From an uncultured Aquimarina sp. (GTDB lineage Bacteria > Bacteroidota > Bacteroidia > Flavobacteriales > Flavobacteriaceae), in assembly GCF_947496855.1 (NCBI RefSeq), contig NZ_CANMED010000005.1:62001-126000 (forward strand): 64,000 nucleotides of DNA, written 5' to 3'. The position numbers were made by a program, and so were the translations under genes. Below the pieces are notes generated by a model that worked only from the letters and a program-made list of their open reading frames with translations, made no database searches and had not been told where the DNA came from. Positions 18,273-26,945 of this stretch are shown here, piece by piece; the first letter of the stretch is position 1, and each line of letters opens with the position of its first letter.

Positions 18273-19007
18273 CTAAGGCCAAGAAAAAGTTTCTCCTGTA
18301 CCATGGTTTGTATACACTCCTGTTCCATTAGATGACCAAACAAAACTTTCCGTTAAAACTCCTGCTTCGTAAGCTTTTATAGATCCAGATTGATCTATTT
18401 CATTAAAAACAAGTTCTATTTTGTCATTATTTCCATCTTCTATTGTAAAATTAATGATACTTCCTGTTTTATTGTAAGTCATTGACAAGAACTCTCCATC
18501 TTCTCCATTAAACCTTACTTCAAAAAAAGTACCATCTCTACTAATTCTACCTTCATAAAAGTTTCTACGAATACCACCTTCTTCAATATCGTATGTAAAA
18601 TAATCAAAAGCAGCATCTGATGTTACCGTATAATACAATGTAACTCCACCATAGCTCCATATCCAAGTACGCGTATTTTGACCACTTTTACCAATACTAC
18701 TTTGTTGTTCTGCATCATTAGGAATTGACAGAAAGATAGATGAATACGCTAACGCCTGCACTTGTAACGATGCTAATGAAAAAACAGCATTGGATGCATA
18801 GGTATTTTCTGTGGCGTACTGTTCCATCGCTTCAGGCGCTTCAATATTCTCTATAGATCCCTGATATTGCTCTATACGTTCTTGAATATTTTCTAATTGA
18901 TTTTCGTTTTCTAAAACTAATCCATCGTCTTCACTACTACAAGATTGAAATATAGCAGCAACGGCTATCATCAATAACATACTTATTCTCTTTACTCTTA
19001 AATTCAT
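18273..19007 (-). CDS. Hypothetical lipoprotein
   Basis: 244 residues. The signal (MNLRVKRISMLLMIAVAAIFQSC) ends at a lipobox Cys followed by SSEDDG, a surface-export-type acidic stretch. Residues about 35-75 are helical (QLENIQERIEQYQGSIENIE), and the C-terminal 150 residues look like repeated beta strands (GGVTLYYTVTSDAAFDYFTY, FYEGRISRDGTFFEVRFNGE, GSIKAYEAGVLTESFVW), perhaps a beta-sandwich or porous barrel. I do not recognise the family. It lies 88 bases downstream of the OmpA-family gene on the same strand and may be co-transcribed with it. Confidence 0.6.
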   Translation of the reverse strand: MNLRVKRISMLLMIAVAAIFQSCSSEDDGLVLENENQLENIQERIEQYQGSIENIEAPEAMEQYATENTYASNAVFSLASLQVQALAYSSIFLSIPNDAEQQSSIGKSGQNTRTWIWSYGGVTLYYTVTSDAAFDYFTYDIEEGGIRRNFYEGRISRDGTFFEVRFNGEDGEFLSMTYNKTGSIINFTIEDGNNDKIELVFNEIDQSGSIKAYEAGVLTESFVWSSNGTGVYTNHGTGETFSWP

Positions 19008-19095
19008 TGTGTTTTCTTTTAATTGTTAGATAATTTATTATTTAGTGTTTAAGAAACTACTGAGGTAAACATTTGAGAAATTATTTTTAAAAAAA

Positions 19096-20451
19096 TTAAA
19101 TCTTTTTAAATTCTACTCTTCTGTTTTTTGCCTTAGCCTCTAATGTATTTTCAGCAGCAATCGGGTCACTTTCCCCTTTACCATCCGTTTTCAACCTAGA
19201 GGCATCAACTCCAAATTCATTTACAAGTATTTCCTTAACAGATACTGCTCTTTTTTCAGAAAGTTTTTGATTAAAAACATCATCTCCATCTGTATCTGTA
19301 TGACCTGTGATTAGAACTTTTACATCAGTATGATCAGAAAGAACATTAGCAATTTTTTTAATTGTACCGTAAGATTCCGGTTTTATGGTAGCTTTTCCAG
19401 TATCAAAAGTAATTCCATAAGTAACCAACTTACCTTCTGTAATTAGCTTATTTCGCATATCAGGTTTGCCAACTGCATACCTAATATTACCTAAATAGTA
19501 AAATGTATTTTCTGGTGTCGTTTCTGAGAAAAATTTTAAATTCTTAATTACTACATTTTTTTCAAATGCCCTAGGTATATCAAACACCTTTTGTTCATCT
19601 ATATACACTCTCATTCTTTGTTTTTGTTTCCAAATAGAAATGTGCATCTTTTTACCTCTACCATTATTATCTTTATTTAGCTTTCCAAATTTTTTATCAG
19701 AGCGTAGATTTAAATTACGATCTGAACAATATTTCTGAATATCAACTTTTCCGCCACCACTTATTCCTCCTCGAATAACGAAAGAGAATCCGTTTTTTCC
19801 AGGAGTCCCTTTTTGTAATTCATACCCTGAATTTTTCACATCAGAAAAAACAACGTGGAGATCACGCTTATAAGCATATTTAGACACATCAAAATCAAAC
19901 ACTATATCATATTCTAAAGTAAAATTTTCAGGAAATTCTTCTATAAATTCCGGAACATAAGATCCAGTCCCTGTTCCTATTTGGATAAAGCGACTTTCTT
20001 GATTATTAAGAGTAACTACCTCTGCCGAATTAGAAGAGTTCCAACGTGCAGGCAAATCACCGATTTCATCCTGGCTAAAATCTTCGAAGGCAATTATTTT
20101 TTCTCCAGCCACAAAATCAAACTTAGAATACGCGGTAAAGGAAGGTTCTCGATTTTCAGTTTCATTTATTGCTCTTTCTTCTTTATTATTAGAAGAAATG
20201 ACTGCTCCTTTTTTCTTCTTCTTTTTACTCTTGCTTTTCTTCTTCTTTTTGGATTTTCCATCAACTGTATCGTCAATCGTTTTACTTGTCTTTTTTGATA
20301 CTTTTTCTTCTGTTTTCTTTAGAACGGTTTTCTCAGCAGCTTTCTCAGCAGTTTGCGCCACTTTTTTCCAGAACTGGGCTTCTACTTGCTGAGGGATTAG
20401 TAAAAGAAAAAAGATTACCGATATTCCCGTGATATGTTTTATAGTTTTCAT
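19096..20451 (-). CDS. OmpA-family outer-membrane/peptidoglycan-binding protein
   Basis: 451 residues. A signal peptide (to VEAQ, about residue 26) is followed by a strongly basic low-complexity segment (Lys/Ser-rich, about residues 45-85). The middle (about 110-330) resembles a jelly-roll concanavalin-like domain (EKIIAFEDFSQDEIGDLPAR to FYYLGNIRYAVG). The C-terminal OmpA domain (about 340-451) has the peptidoglycan-binding signature ITGHTDTDGDDVFNQKLSEK, then LKTDGKGESDPIAAENT and NRRVEFKKI. It probably links the outer envelope to the cell wall. It diverges from the ECF sigma factor gene, sharing a 106-base promoter region, and may be one of its targets (inference). Confidence 0.85.
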   Translation of the reverse strand: MKTIKHITGISVIFFLLLIPQQVEAQFWKKVAQTAEKAAEKTVLKKTEEKVSKKTSKTIDDTVDGKSKKKKKSKSKKKKKKGAVISSNNKEERAINETENREPSFTAYSKFDFVAGEKIIAFEDFSQDEIGDLPARWNSSNSAEVVTLNNQESRFIQIGTGTGSYVPEFIEEFPENFTLEYDIVFDFDVSKYAYKRDLHVVFSDVKNSGYELQKGTPGKNGFSFVIRGGISGGGKVDIQKYCSDRNLNLRSDKKFGKLNKDNNGRGKKMHISIWKQKQRMRVYIDEQKVFDIPRAFEKNVVIKNLKFFSETTPENTFYYLGNIRYAVGKPDMRNKLITEGKLVTYGITFDTGKATIKPESYGTIKKIANVLSDHTDVKVLITGHTDTDGDDVFNQKLSEKRAVSVKEILVNEFGVDASRLKTDGKGESDPIAAENTLEAKAKNRRVEFKKI

Positions 20452-20557
20452 AATTCTTATGTTTGGTTTTATCTCTTTGTGTGATTTTTATAAAAAAGGT
20501 TAACTTTATCTCCGGAAAATAAGATGAGGCTATTACCCTATAGTAAGGTTACAACGT

Positions 20558-21100
20558 ATGAAGGAAGAACTCTTAACGCTAAAAAAAGGTCATAATCAAG
20601 CCTTAGAAAAGATTTACAATGAGTATCGTAATGCTTTTTTGCAGTTTGCTAAAAAATATGATCTAGATCATGATGCTCTTATAGATGTATATCAAGAGGC
20701 ATTTATTGCATTACGTGAGCATGCAATTAATGGTAAACTAGATCATATAAAAAGTTCTATTAAAACATATTTATTTAGTATTGGGAAATACATGATCTAT
20801 GATCAGCTCAAAAAACAGAAAAAAACTATTTCTTATGAAAACAGTGTGGATTATACAGAAACTTCTGATACACCAGAAATTTTTGAAGAACCACAGTTAA
20901 CCCCAGAACAACAATTATTAAGACAGCATTTTAAAAATCTGGGGAAACGTTGTCAAGAAATGTTAACCTTATTCTATTATCGAGGACTAACTATTGATGA
21001 GATTGCAGAAAACTTAGGCTATGAAAGTAAAAATGTAGTAAAAAGCCAGAAATCTCGTTGCTTAAAATCCTTAAAAGAATTAATTAAAACCCCCGCATAA
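20558..21100 (+). CDS. ECF-type RNA polymerase sigma factor
   Basis: 180 residues with sigma region 2 (IYNEYRNAFLQFAKKYDLD to KSSIKTYLFSIGKYMIYDQLK, about residues 18-88) and region 4 (CQEMLTLFYYRGLTIDEIAE to VKSQKSRCLKSLKELI, about 128-178), the helix-turn-helix for the -35 element. There is no region 1.1 or 3, as expected for ECF factors. It is immediately followed by the TPR membrane protein (stop TAA abutting ATG), the usual place for an anti-sigma factor. Upstream is a divergent OmpA-family gene. Confidence 0.9.
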   Translation: MKEELLTLKKGHNQALEKIYNEYRNAFLQFAKKYDLDHDALIDVYQEAFIALREHAINGKLDHIKSSIKTYLFSIGKYMIYDQLKKQKKTISYENSVDYTETSDTPEIFEEPQLTPEQQLLRQHFKNLGKRCQEMLTLFYYRGLTIDEIAENLGYESKNVVKSQKSRCLKSLKELIKTPA

Positions 21101-21835
21101 ATGGAACGAGAAGAGCTAATAGACAAGCATTTACAATCAGAACTGACTCCGGCGGAAAAAGATCAGTTTAACAGCTTATTAGAAAATGATGCATCATTCA
21201 GAAAAGATGTTGAATTACATAAAAACTTAAAAGTAGTTTCTGGCACTGAAGATAGAGATCAGTTAAGGAAAAGCATGGCAGCTTTCGAAGCTAAAATTGT
21301 AGCGAATGAAACTAAAGTCATACCCTTGTTTAATTACAAAAAATTATTGGTTGCTGCCTCTATATTATTAATAATTGGTATTGGCGGAATAACATTCCTG
21401 AATCCTTTTGCAATAGACACTAATGAATTATATGCGGATAATTTCGAACCTTACAAAAACGTGGTAACCCCAATTGTTCGTGGTGAGAATGATGAAAATG
21501 AAGAAGTTATTGCATTCACTTCTTACGAAAGCAAAGAATATGAACTAGCTACAGATCAGTTTGCAAAACTGTATGAAACAACGAAAAGACCTTATTTCCT
21601 TTTATATCAAGCAAATTCTTTACTAGCATCAGACAATGTGAATGAAGCAATTCCATTATTAGAACAGCATGTCTCACTAAATGATCAACTATCAGAAAGA
21701 GGAAAATGGTATTTATCCCTGGCGTACCTAAAAGAAAATAGAAAAAAAGATGCCATCGCCATATTAGAAGAGATGGCTGAAAAAGGAAGTTTTAAAAAGA
21801 GTGATGTTGAGCAACTACTAAATCAACTAAGATAA
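21101..21835 (+). CDS. Membrane TPR protein, probable anti-sigma factor
   Basis: 244 residues. The N-terminal cytoplasmic part (about 1-82; EELIDKHLQSELTPAEKDQF, AFEAKIVANETKV) has the feel of the anti-sigma helical domain but lacks a zinc-binding HxxxCxxC motif. One membrane helix follows (KKLLVAASILLIIGIGGITF, about 82-102). The remaining 140 residues are periplasmic with TPR-like helices (YELATDQFAKLYETTKRPYF, GKWYLSLAYLKENRKKDAIA). The zero-base junction with the sigma gene supports an anti-sigma role: the cytoplasmic domain would hold the sigma factor and the periplasmic TPR part would sense. It converges on the CHAT gene with only 5 bases between stops. Confidence 0.75.
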   Translation: MEREELIDKHLQSELTPAEKDQFNSLLENDASFRKDVELHKNLKVVSGTEDRDQLRKSMAAFEAKIVANETKVIPLFNYKKLLVAASILLIIGIGGITFLNPFAIDTNELYADNFEPYKNVVTPIVRGENDENEEVIAFTSYESKEYELATDQFAKLYETTKRPYFLLYQANSLLASDNVNEAIPLLEQHVSLNDQLSERGKWYLSLAYLKENRKKDAIAILEEMAEKGSFKKSDVEQLLNQLR

Positions 21836-21840
21836 AATCT

Positions 21841-24681
21841 TTATTTCGAACTTTTTAGTTTCCTGACAATTACTAACAGAACTGGGATAATAAGCAATAA
21901 CAACCACCAGAAATAAGAAGCACTTGTCTGAAGCGCCGTAGTATCACCCGAAATCATAAACCCTGACCAATAATAAGGATGGGTTAACAACTCATCCTCA
22001 GCTGTTTTTAAATACGTTAGTTTTGCTTCGCGCAACGCTTTATCTTTTGAGAATGATGCATCTAGGTTTTTATAAAATTCTTGCATCAACTCTGAGGTAG
22101 TCTGATCATTAATTTTCCATAAAGTTGTGACTAGAGATTTAGCACCTGCATAACTAAATCCTCTTGCTAAACTTAGCATTCCTTCACCTTTCTGAAGCTT
22201 TCCTAATCCAGTCTGACAGGCACTTAATGTTACTAAATCTGCATTGATATTATACTCGTAGAGGTCTTTCACATACAACAAACTTGATTCACCTTTGTTA
22301 TTTGGAGCAAATGCAAGGTAGGAATAGTCGGGATGTTCATCATTTGCCGCTGCGTGTGTAGCAAAATGAAGCATATTATACGTTTGAGAATTTTCTAAAA
22401 AGGATACTAAAGAAGCTTCATTGCCCGTAACAGCTTTTCCGTCAAAGAATTTCGTTATTTGATCTGCCTCATCTGTATTATACAACAATGGCCCAAAATC
22501 AGATCTATCTTGCCGAACATTGACACTCGTTTTACCAAAAGTCGGAGCATATGCCAGTAACCGGTTCTTATCCGTTTTAATTTTATTTTGCTGTTCTTTA
22601 AGTAAGGTCGCTGAATTTATATAAGAAATCTGATACTCCTGAATCAAATAATCGGATTGATCTTTTGATGCAGACAATGCATCAAACGGCAAATAATTTA
22701 ATATATCATCTGGAATTATAATTAATTCTTTGGATTGAATCTTTTTTAAAGGTTCTTTTAGAATATTTTCATATATCGAATATCCTTCTTTATAAATCTC
22801 AGATAACTGCTTACTATTTACCTTTGATACTAATGAATAAAATTTAGTAATCCTTTCGCGATCTATATTTCCGAAAGGAATTTTATAAAAGCTTTTTGCG
22901 TCATTTTCTATCGTAATCAAAAATAAATCTGTGTCTGTAGAAAAATAACTTAATAGCGCTTTACTTTTGATAAGTTCTGAGGTAATCTCTTCTAAACTAA
23001 CCACTTCTGCATTATATTTTAGATCATAATACTTAGGATAGTTACGCTCAATATCGGAGATAAAATTATAATACCTATTTTTTAATTGAAATAACGAATC
23101 AAAAACTACCATATTAGACTTTTGGCTAAAAAACTTCTTTTCTAAATGAATAATATTTGCTCTAAACTGCTGTTCTCGATCAATTACATCTTCAGGAACA
23201 CCTCCATAAGAACTAGCCTGTGTACTCCTAGTAGCTTCTAACAACAACACGCTTTTACTTTTCTCCGTAAAGTAAAAAGCATCTGTAATATAAGATGATT
23301 CTTTGGTAGTACTAAAAAGATCGTATGCAACTTCTACCATACTATGAAAAGCTGGGTACATCTCTGATAGTAGAAACTGTTTATCAACCTTACTTTCGAA
23401 CTCAGGTTTTAACAAATCTAACGCTTCTATAATCGCATAAGACGTTGCTAACGCCACCTTAAGATCTTCTAATTCTTTACTTTGCTTGTATAATAACTTT
23501 AGTGCTTCTAGTTTTTCTTTAAAAACCTTCACTAGTTCCAATTTAGATAATACTTTTTTGGGGTTAGGATTATCTTTAATATTGGCATTCTCAAAATCCG
23601 GTGCCAATTGCATCAATGCTTCTTGATAAAACTGGAGCGCTTTTTTGGGATCACCTTTAGCCACATACAATCTACCTAATCTAGAAAATGCTTCTGCTAT
23701 GTCCTGATGTTTTTGATTTTGTCTATACGTTTTGGTTTTAGATACGTATGATTGATAGAAATTTTCTGCCTTATCAAATTGCTGATCTGACGTATATATA
23801 TCACCGTATAAAAGCTCTGCTTTCCGCTCAAAAGCATCATTTTCTGAATAATACTGTTCGCTTTCTTTTAGCGTACTGATTGCTTTTGGAATACTATCCT
23901 GAAGCAGATAGTTTTGAGATAGGCGTTGATAAGTAGAGAGAAGGTTGTTTTTAAATCTTGGGTTGTCACTTTGTAAAATATAGTAAGATAAAGATTCTTT
24001 AAACAATTGATTTGCATTTTTATAATCTTTTTCTTTTTCAAAAACTCTCGCCAACCTGACTTTAGTTCCGGCAACCCGTAATTTTATACTTTCAATCTGA
24101 TAATTCTCTCCAATTAAGAGGCCTTTTTTATAAAAATCTTTTGCTAACTTATTCTCACCGGTTGCTTCATTAATAGAAGCCAAATAATTATAAGTACTAA
24201 ATAAAAGGGTTTTATCTGGAGTTGAAATAGAATCTAACTCTTTATCTATCAACAGAACAAGAAGTTCTTGGAAGCTATTAGCAGCAGCATCATAATTTTT
24301 AACCTTAAAATTATAATTCCCTTTTTGTATCAAAAAGTTTTTTATATAATCATTTTTTTCATAGAGTGTATCAAAACGTTTATCAAAATTAACCATCGAA
24401 TCCATTCGGCGTAAATTCTTTCGTAAAGATTTTAAATTATAATGATAATCGTCGGCGGTAATCAGGTACGTTATGTTAGATAATTTCCAATCAAAACTAT
24501 CAATGTCGTAAGACAATTTTAAACTTTTGTCAAGATATTTGTGTACACTATCGTTATTAACATACAAATAAGGCAAACCACGATTAAAAAGGTTTTCTAT
24601 ATTGCTTAGGTTTTTCGAACTCTGGCAGAACAAAAAATTAATCCCTAAAAGGAAAAAAAAAGGTGTATATTTCTTTTTCAT
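21841..24681 (-). CDS. Periplasmic TPR-CHAT (caspase-like) protein with C-terminal membrane anchor
   Basis: 946 residues from ATG 24681 (MKKKYTPFFFLLGINFLFCQ, a signal peptide); the longer frame begins at TTG inside the upstream hairpin and is rejected. Residues about 100-420 contain TPR repeats (NYNFKVKNYDAAANSFQELL, DIAEAFSRLGRLYVAKGDPK). The C-terminal half is a CHAT domain with the clan CD His-Cys dyad: MLHFATHAAAND (H776) and LVTLSACQTGLG (C822), plus ARGFSYAGAKSLVTTLW. A final helix (YFWWLLLLIIPVLLVIV, about 923-940) with a basic tail anchors it, leaving the protease in the periplasm. It is convergent with the sigma/anti-sigma pair. The substrate is unknown; the periplasmic TPR domain of that partner is an obvious candidate (inference). 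Confidence 0.88.
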   Translation of the reverse strand: MKKKYTPFFFLLGINFLFCQSSKNLSNIENLFNRGLPYLYVNNDSVHKYLDKSLKLSYDIDSFDWKLSNITYLITADDYHYNLKSLRKNLRRMDSMVNFDKRFDTLYEKNDYIKNFLIQKGNYNFKVKNYDAAANSFQELLVLLIDKELDSISTPDKTLLFSTYNYLASINEATGENKLAKDFYKKGLLIGENYQIESIKLRVAGTKVRLARVFEKEKDYKNANQLFKESLSYYILQSDNPRFKNNLLSTYQRLSQNYLLQDSIPKAISTLKESEQYYSENDAFERKAELLYGDIYTSDQQFDKAENFYQSYVSKTKTYRQNQKHQDIAEAFSRLGRLYVAKGDPKKALQFYQEALMQLAPDFENANIKDNPNPKKVLSKLELVKVFKEKLEALKLLYKQSKELEDLKVALATSYAIIEALDLLKPEFESKVDKQFLLSEMYPAFHSMVEVAYDLFSTTKESSYITDAFYFTEKSKSVLLLEATRSTQASSYGGVPEDVIDREQQFRANIIHLEKKFFSQKSNMVVFDSLFQLKNRYYNFISDIERNYPKYYDLKYNAEVVSLEEITSELIKSKALLSYFSTDTDLFLITIENDAKSFYKIPFGNIDRERITKFYSLVSKVNSKQLSEIYKEGYSIYENILKEPLKKIQSKELIIIPDDILNYLPFDALSASKDQSDYLIQEYQISYINSATLLKEQQNKIKTDKNRLLAYAPTFGKTSVNVRQDRSDFGPLLYNTDEADQITKFFDGKAVTGNEASLVSFLENSQTYNMLHFATHAAANDEHPDYSYLAFAPNNKGESSLLYVKDLYEYNINADLVTLSACQTGLGKLQKGEGMLSLARGFSYAGAKSLVTTLWKINDQTTSELMQEFYKNLDASFSKDKALREAKLTYLKTAEDELLTHPYYWSGFMISGDTTALQTSASYFWWLLLLIIPVLLVIVRKLKSSK

Positions 24682-24709
24682 AAAAAAAGCTCTCAATAAT
24701 TTGAGAGCT
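24682..24709 (-). terminator. Terminator-like hairpin abutting the CHAT start codon
   Basis: Perfect 9-bp stem AGCTCTCAA (24688-24696) and TTGAGAGCT (24701-24709), loop TAAT. On the minus strand the stem is followed by seven T and then directly by the ATG of the CHAT gene. It lies between the lipoprotein gene (stop 24736) and CHAT, so it could terminate or attenuate read-through and mask the CHAT translation start. Confidence 0.75.
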
Positions 24710-24735
24710 AATTTAATTATTATTTATTTAGGTTA

Positions 24736-25389
24736 CTAAAGGTTAATATTTCCTTCTATAGAATAGGTGATAATATCACCTACTGGTTCAAAAAATTTAG
24801 TAATTTGTATTGTCACGTTTCCTTGAAAGTCAATTGCATCATTAATTGAAATTACACTTAATCCAGTATCTTCAAAATCGGAAATGTTTCCGAATTCAGC
24901 AATGACTTCCTGATTTTCTGTAAAGACAGTTACTGCAAAACCTTCGTCATTACCTGCTACTAATACTTCTTGAAGTCTAGTAAAATCCAAATTTGTGAAA
25001 CAACTACAAGGACTCGGTGGTGGTGGTATCGGAGGTAATCTTGGAACTCTTCCTCTGAATGCTACATTCTCTAAGGCACTATCGATTTGCCCATTTAGAA
25101 AATTGATTTGCTCTGTGTTGGTTTCTCTTCTTGACTCAAGCTCTTCTAATTGCGCTTGTAAATCCTGATTGTCTGGATCTCCTGCTAACTCTTCTTCGAT
25201 TGATGTAATCTCTTCGACAATGAGATCATCTTGTCTACTTAAATATAAAACATGAAGATCCTGTTCTAAAAATGTTCCTGTTTCTTCTGCATCAGGAACA
25301 TCAACATCGGAAACTAAATCATCGTCACTACAGCCAAATGGAACTGCAGCGAGCATAAAAAGTCCGATACATACTTGAATTGTTTTCAT
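24736..25389 (-). CDS. Hypothetical lipoprotein with coiled coil, upstream of CHAT gene
   Basis: 217 residues. The signal (MKTIQVCIGLFMLAAVPFGC) ends at a lipobox Cys followed by SDDD, the acidic surface-export type. Residues about 40-105 form a coiled coil rich in Glu, Gln and Leu (ITSIEEELAGDPDNQDLQAQ). A Pro-rich hinge (RVPRLPPIPPPPSPCSC, about 115-131, with two Cys) follows, then an approximately 80-residue beta-rich domain. The family is not recognised. It is read in the same direction as the CHAT gene, separated by 54 bases that hold a terminator-like hairpin; the two may be partly co-expressed. Confidence 0.6.
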   Translation of the reverse strand: MKTIQVCIGLFMLAAVPFGCSDDDLVSDVDVPDAEETGTFLEQDLHVLYLSRQDDLIVEEITSIEEELAGDPDNQDLQAQLEELESRRETNTEQINFLNGQIDSALENVAFRGRVPRLPPIPPPPSPCSCFTNLDFTRLQEVLVAGNDEGFAVTVFTENQEVIAEFGNISDFEDTGLSVISINDAIDFQGNVTIQITKFFEPVGDIITYSIEGNINL

Positions 25390-25455
25390 AAAATTATTGT
25401 TTTGGTTTTTTTATTAGTATCCCTTTTTCCCTAAAAGGTTAACATTTATTACAAT

Positions 25456-25477
25456 AAAAATAATGAAAATTATTTTT
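25456..25477 (-). terminator. Possible terminator of the DUF3109 gene
   Basis: AAAAATAAT (25456-25464) pairs with ATTATTTTT (25469-25477), loop GAAA. It overlaps the DUF3109 stop codon and runs into T residues on the minus strand. The stem is entirely A-T, so activity is uncertain. Confidence 0.4.
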
Positions 25478-26039
25478 TAAGGTCTTCAGCTACTTTTTCT
25501 AGTTCCATATACCAATCTTCTCCAAACTTACGGATCAATGCTTGCTTCACGAATTTATACACCGGTACTTGTAGTTCTTTACCAAGTGTACAAGCATCAT
25601 CACATATTTCCCATTTATGATAATTCACAGCAGAAAACTCTGTATAATCCTGGACTCTAACAGGGTATAAATGGCAGGATATTGGTTTCTTCCAATCCAC
25701 TTCTCCTTGGTTATAAGCCTCTTCAATAGCACATAATGCTGTCCCTTTTTTATCAAATATCACATAAGCACAATCCGCCCCATCAATTAGTGGAGTTTCT
25801 AATTCCTCATGTGGTGTTTTAATATAAGTACCTTGTTTTTCTATTGCTTCGATTCCTTCTTTTCGAAGATAGGGTTTTATAATAGGGTAGATTTCCTTAA
25901 GTTTTTGGGCTTCTGACTCTTCTAATGGTGCTCCTGCTTCGCCATCAATGCAACACGCTCCTTTACAAGCGGAAAGATTACACACAAAATCTTTTTCTAT
26001 GATATCTTCCGAAACTATGGTTTTTCCTAATTGAAACAT
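25470..26039 (-). CDS. DUF3109 family cysteine-rich protein
   Basis: 189 residues. Recognised by the Cys-rich N-terminus VCNLSACKGACCIDGEAGAP (about residues 19-38) and by later Cys residues in DGADCAYVIFDK, GTALCAIEEAYNQG, PISCHLYPVRV and WEICDDACTLG. The spacing suggests a metal-binding cluster as in the related YkgJ/CxxCxxCC proteins. Function is not established. It is present in most Bacteroidota. Here it is single, divergent from marC. Confidence 0.85.
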   Translation of the reverse strand: MFQLGKTIVSEDIIEKDFVCNLSACKGACCIDGEAGAPLEESEAQKLKEIYPIIKPYLRKEGIEAIEKQGTYIKTPHEELETPLIDGADCAYVIFDKKGTALCAIEEAYNQGEVDWKKPISCHLYPVRVQDYTEFSAVNYHKWEICDDACTLGKELQVPVYKFVKQALIRKFGEDWYMELEKVAEDLKK

Positions 26040-26119
26040 ATCGCTAAGATAGTTTTATGAAAGATATTTTTTACTGATTATTTATCTTTTTATGCTACTT
26101 TTACTATGTGAAGTCTATG

Positions 26120-26127
26120 TATTTTTG
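26120..26127 (+). promoter_or_regulatory. Candidate -7 promoter box for marC
   Basis: TATTTTTG matches TAnnTTTG exactly and lies 26 bases before the marC ATG. This also argues against the GTG at 26127 as a start, because transcription would begin downstream of it. No good -33 TTG was identified. Confidence 0.4.
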
Positions 26128-26153
26128 TGCCAACTTTAAAAAATCTACTAAAA

Positions 26154-26726
26154 ATGAACTTTGACTTAAAAGAGATACTGACTGCGAGTATGATACTCTT
26201 TGCAGTAATTGATATTGTAGGTAGCATTCCTATTATTATTGATCTACGTAAAAAAGTAGGACATATACAAAGCGAAAAAGCCTCCCTGGTAGCAGCCATA
26301 TTAATGATCCTATTTTTATTTGTAGGTAAAGAGATACTTAATCTTATTGGTATCGATGTGAATTCTTTTGCTGTAGCTGGTGCTTTTATCATATTCTTTC
26401 TAGCGCTAGAAATGATACTAGGTATTCAGTTATATAAAGATGATGAGCCAGAAACTGCCGCGGTTGTTCCCTTAGCATTTCCACTTATAGCTGGAGCTGG
26501 AACGATGACTTCTATCCTATCTCTTAGAGCAGAATACCAACCGATTAATATCGTAATTGCCATTGTTATCAATATCATATTTGTTTATATCGTTTTAAAA
26601 TCTTCTGGAAAGATTGAAAAGGTTTTAGGTAAACAAGGAATTAACGTTGTCCGTAAGATATTTGGTGTAATTTTGTTGGCTATTGCTGTAAAACTATTTG
26701 CAACTAATATAAAAGGCTTATTCTAG
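26154..26726 (+). CDS. marC: MarC family integral membrane protein
   Basis: 190 residues from ATG 26154; an in-frame GTG at 26127 would add nine residues but overlaps a probable promoter box. Six membrane helices can be drawn (TASMILFAVIDIVGSIPIII, AILMILFLFVGKEIL, VAGAFIIFFLALEMILGI, FPLIAGAGTMTSILSL, IVIAIVINIIFVYIV, FGVILLAIAVKLF). The family carries conserved DIVGSIPI and PLIAGAGT segments seen here. MarC proteins were once linked to multiple antibiotic resistance but that role was not upheld; the transported substrate is unknown. The next gene starts immediately at its stop. Confidence 0.88.
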   Translation: MNFDLKEILTASMILFAVIDIVGSIPIIIDLRKKVGHIQSEKASLVAAILMILFLFVGKEILNLIGIDVNSFAVAGAFIIFFLALEMILGIQLYKDDEPETAAVVPLAFPLIAGAGTMTSILSLRAEYQPINIVIAIVINIIFVYIVLKSSGKIEKVLGKQGINVVRKIFGVILLAIAVKLFATNIKGLF

Positions 26727-26927
26727 ATGAAATATTTTATTTACCTCCTGATTATAGTAGCTACTTCTTTGATGGTATACAATACAACTGTTTTGGATTT
26801 TAAAAATCTCCTGGAAGGAGATAGTAAAACTGCGCTCATTAGTATTCTGGCCTCTGCCTGTGTTGTAATTTTACTATTGATTTTATTAGTTTCTAGAGCT
26901 ATTCAACAAAAACGTGGAACTAGATAA
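26727..26927 (+). CDS. Small two-helix membrane protein after marC
   Basis: 66 residues starting directly after the marC stop codon (TAG then ATG), so probably translationally coupled. Two hydrophobic helices (YFIYLLIIVATSLMVYN and ISILASACVVILLLILLVS) flank a short loop, with a basic C-terminus (RAIQQKRGTR). It is not a family I can name. The tight coupling suggests a partner of MarC, or simply a shared membrane role. Confidence 0.65.
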   Translation: MKYFIYLLIIVATSLMVYNTTVLDFKNLLEGDSKTALISILASACVVILLLILLVSRAIQQKRGTR

Positions 26928-26945
26928 GTAGATTAGTAAAGATCC

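Noticed and set aside
19981-20392. Two rightward open frames rich in Phe and Leu
   Set aside because: They are antisense to the Lys/Ser-rich part and middle of the OmpA-family gene; the composition simply mirrors the Lys codons.
24682-24696. TTG start upstream of the CHAT ATG
   Set aside because: It lies inside a terminator-like hairpin and its codons come from the T run; the ATG gives a proper signal peptide.
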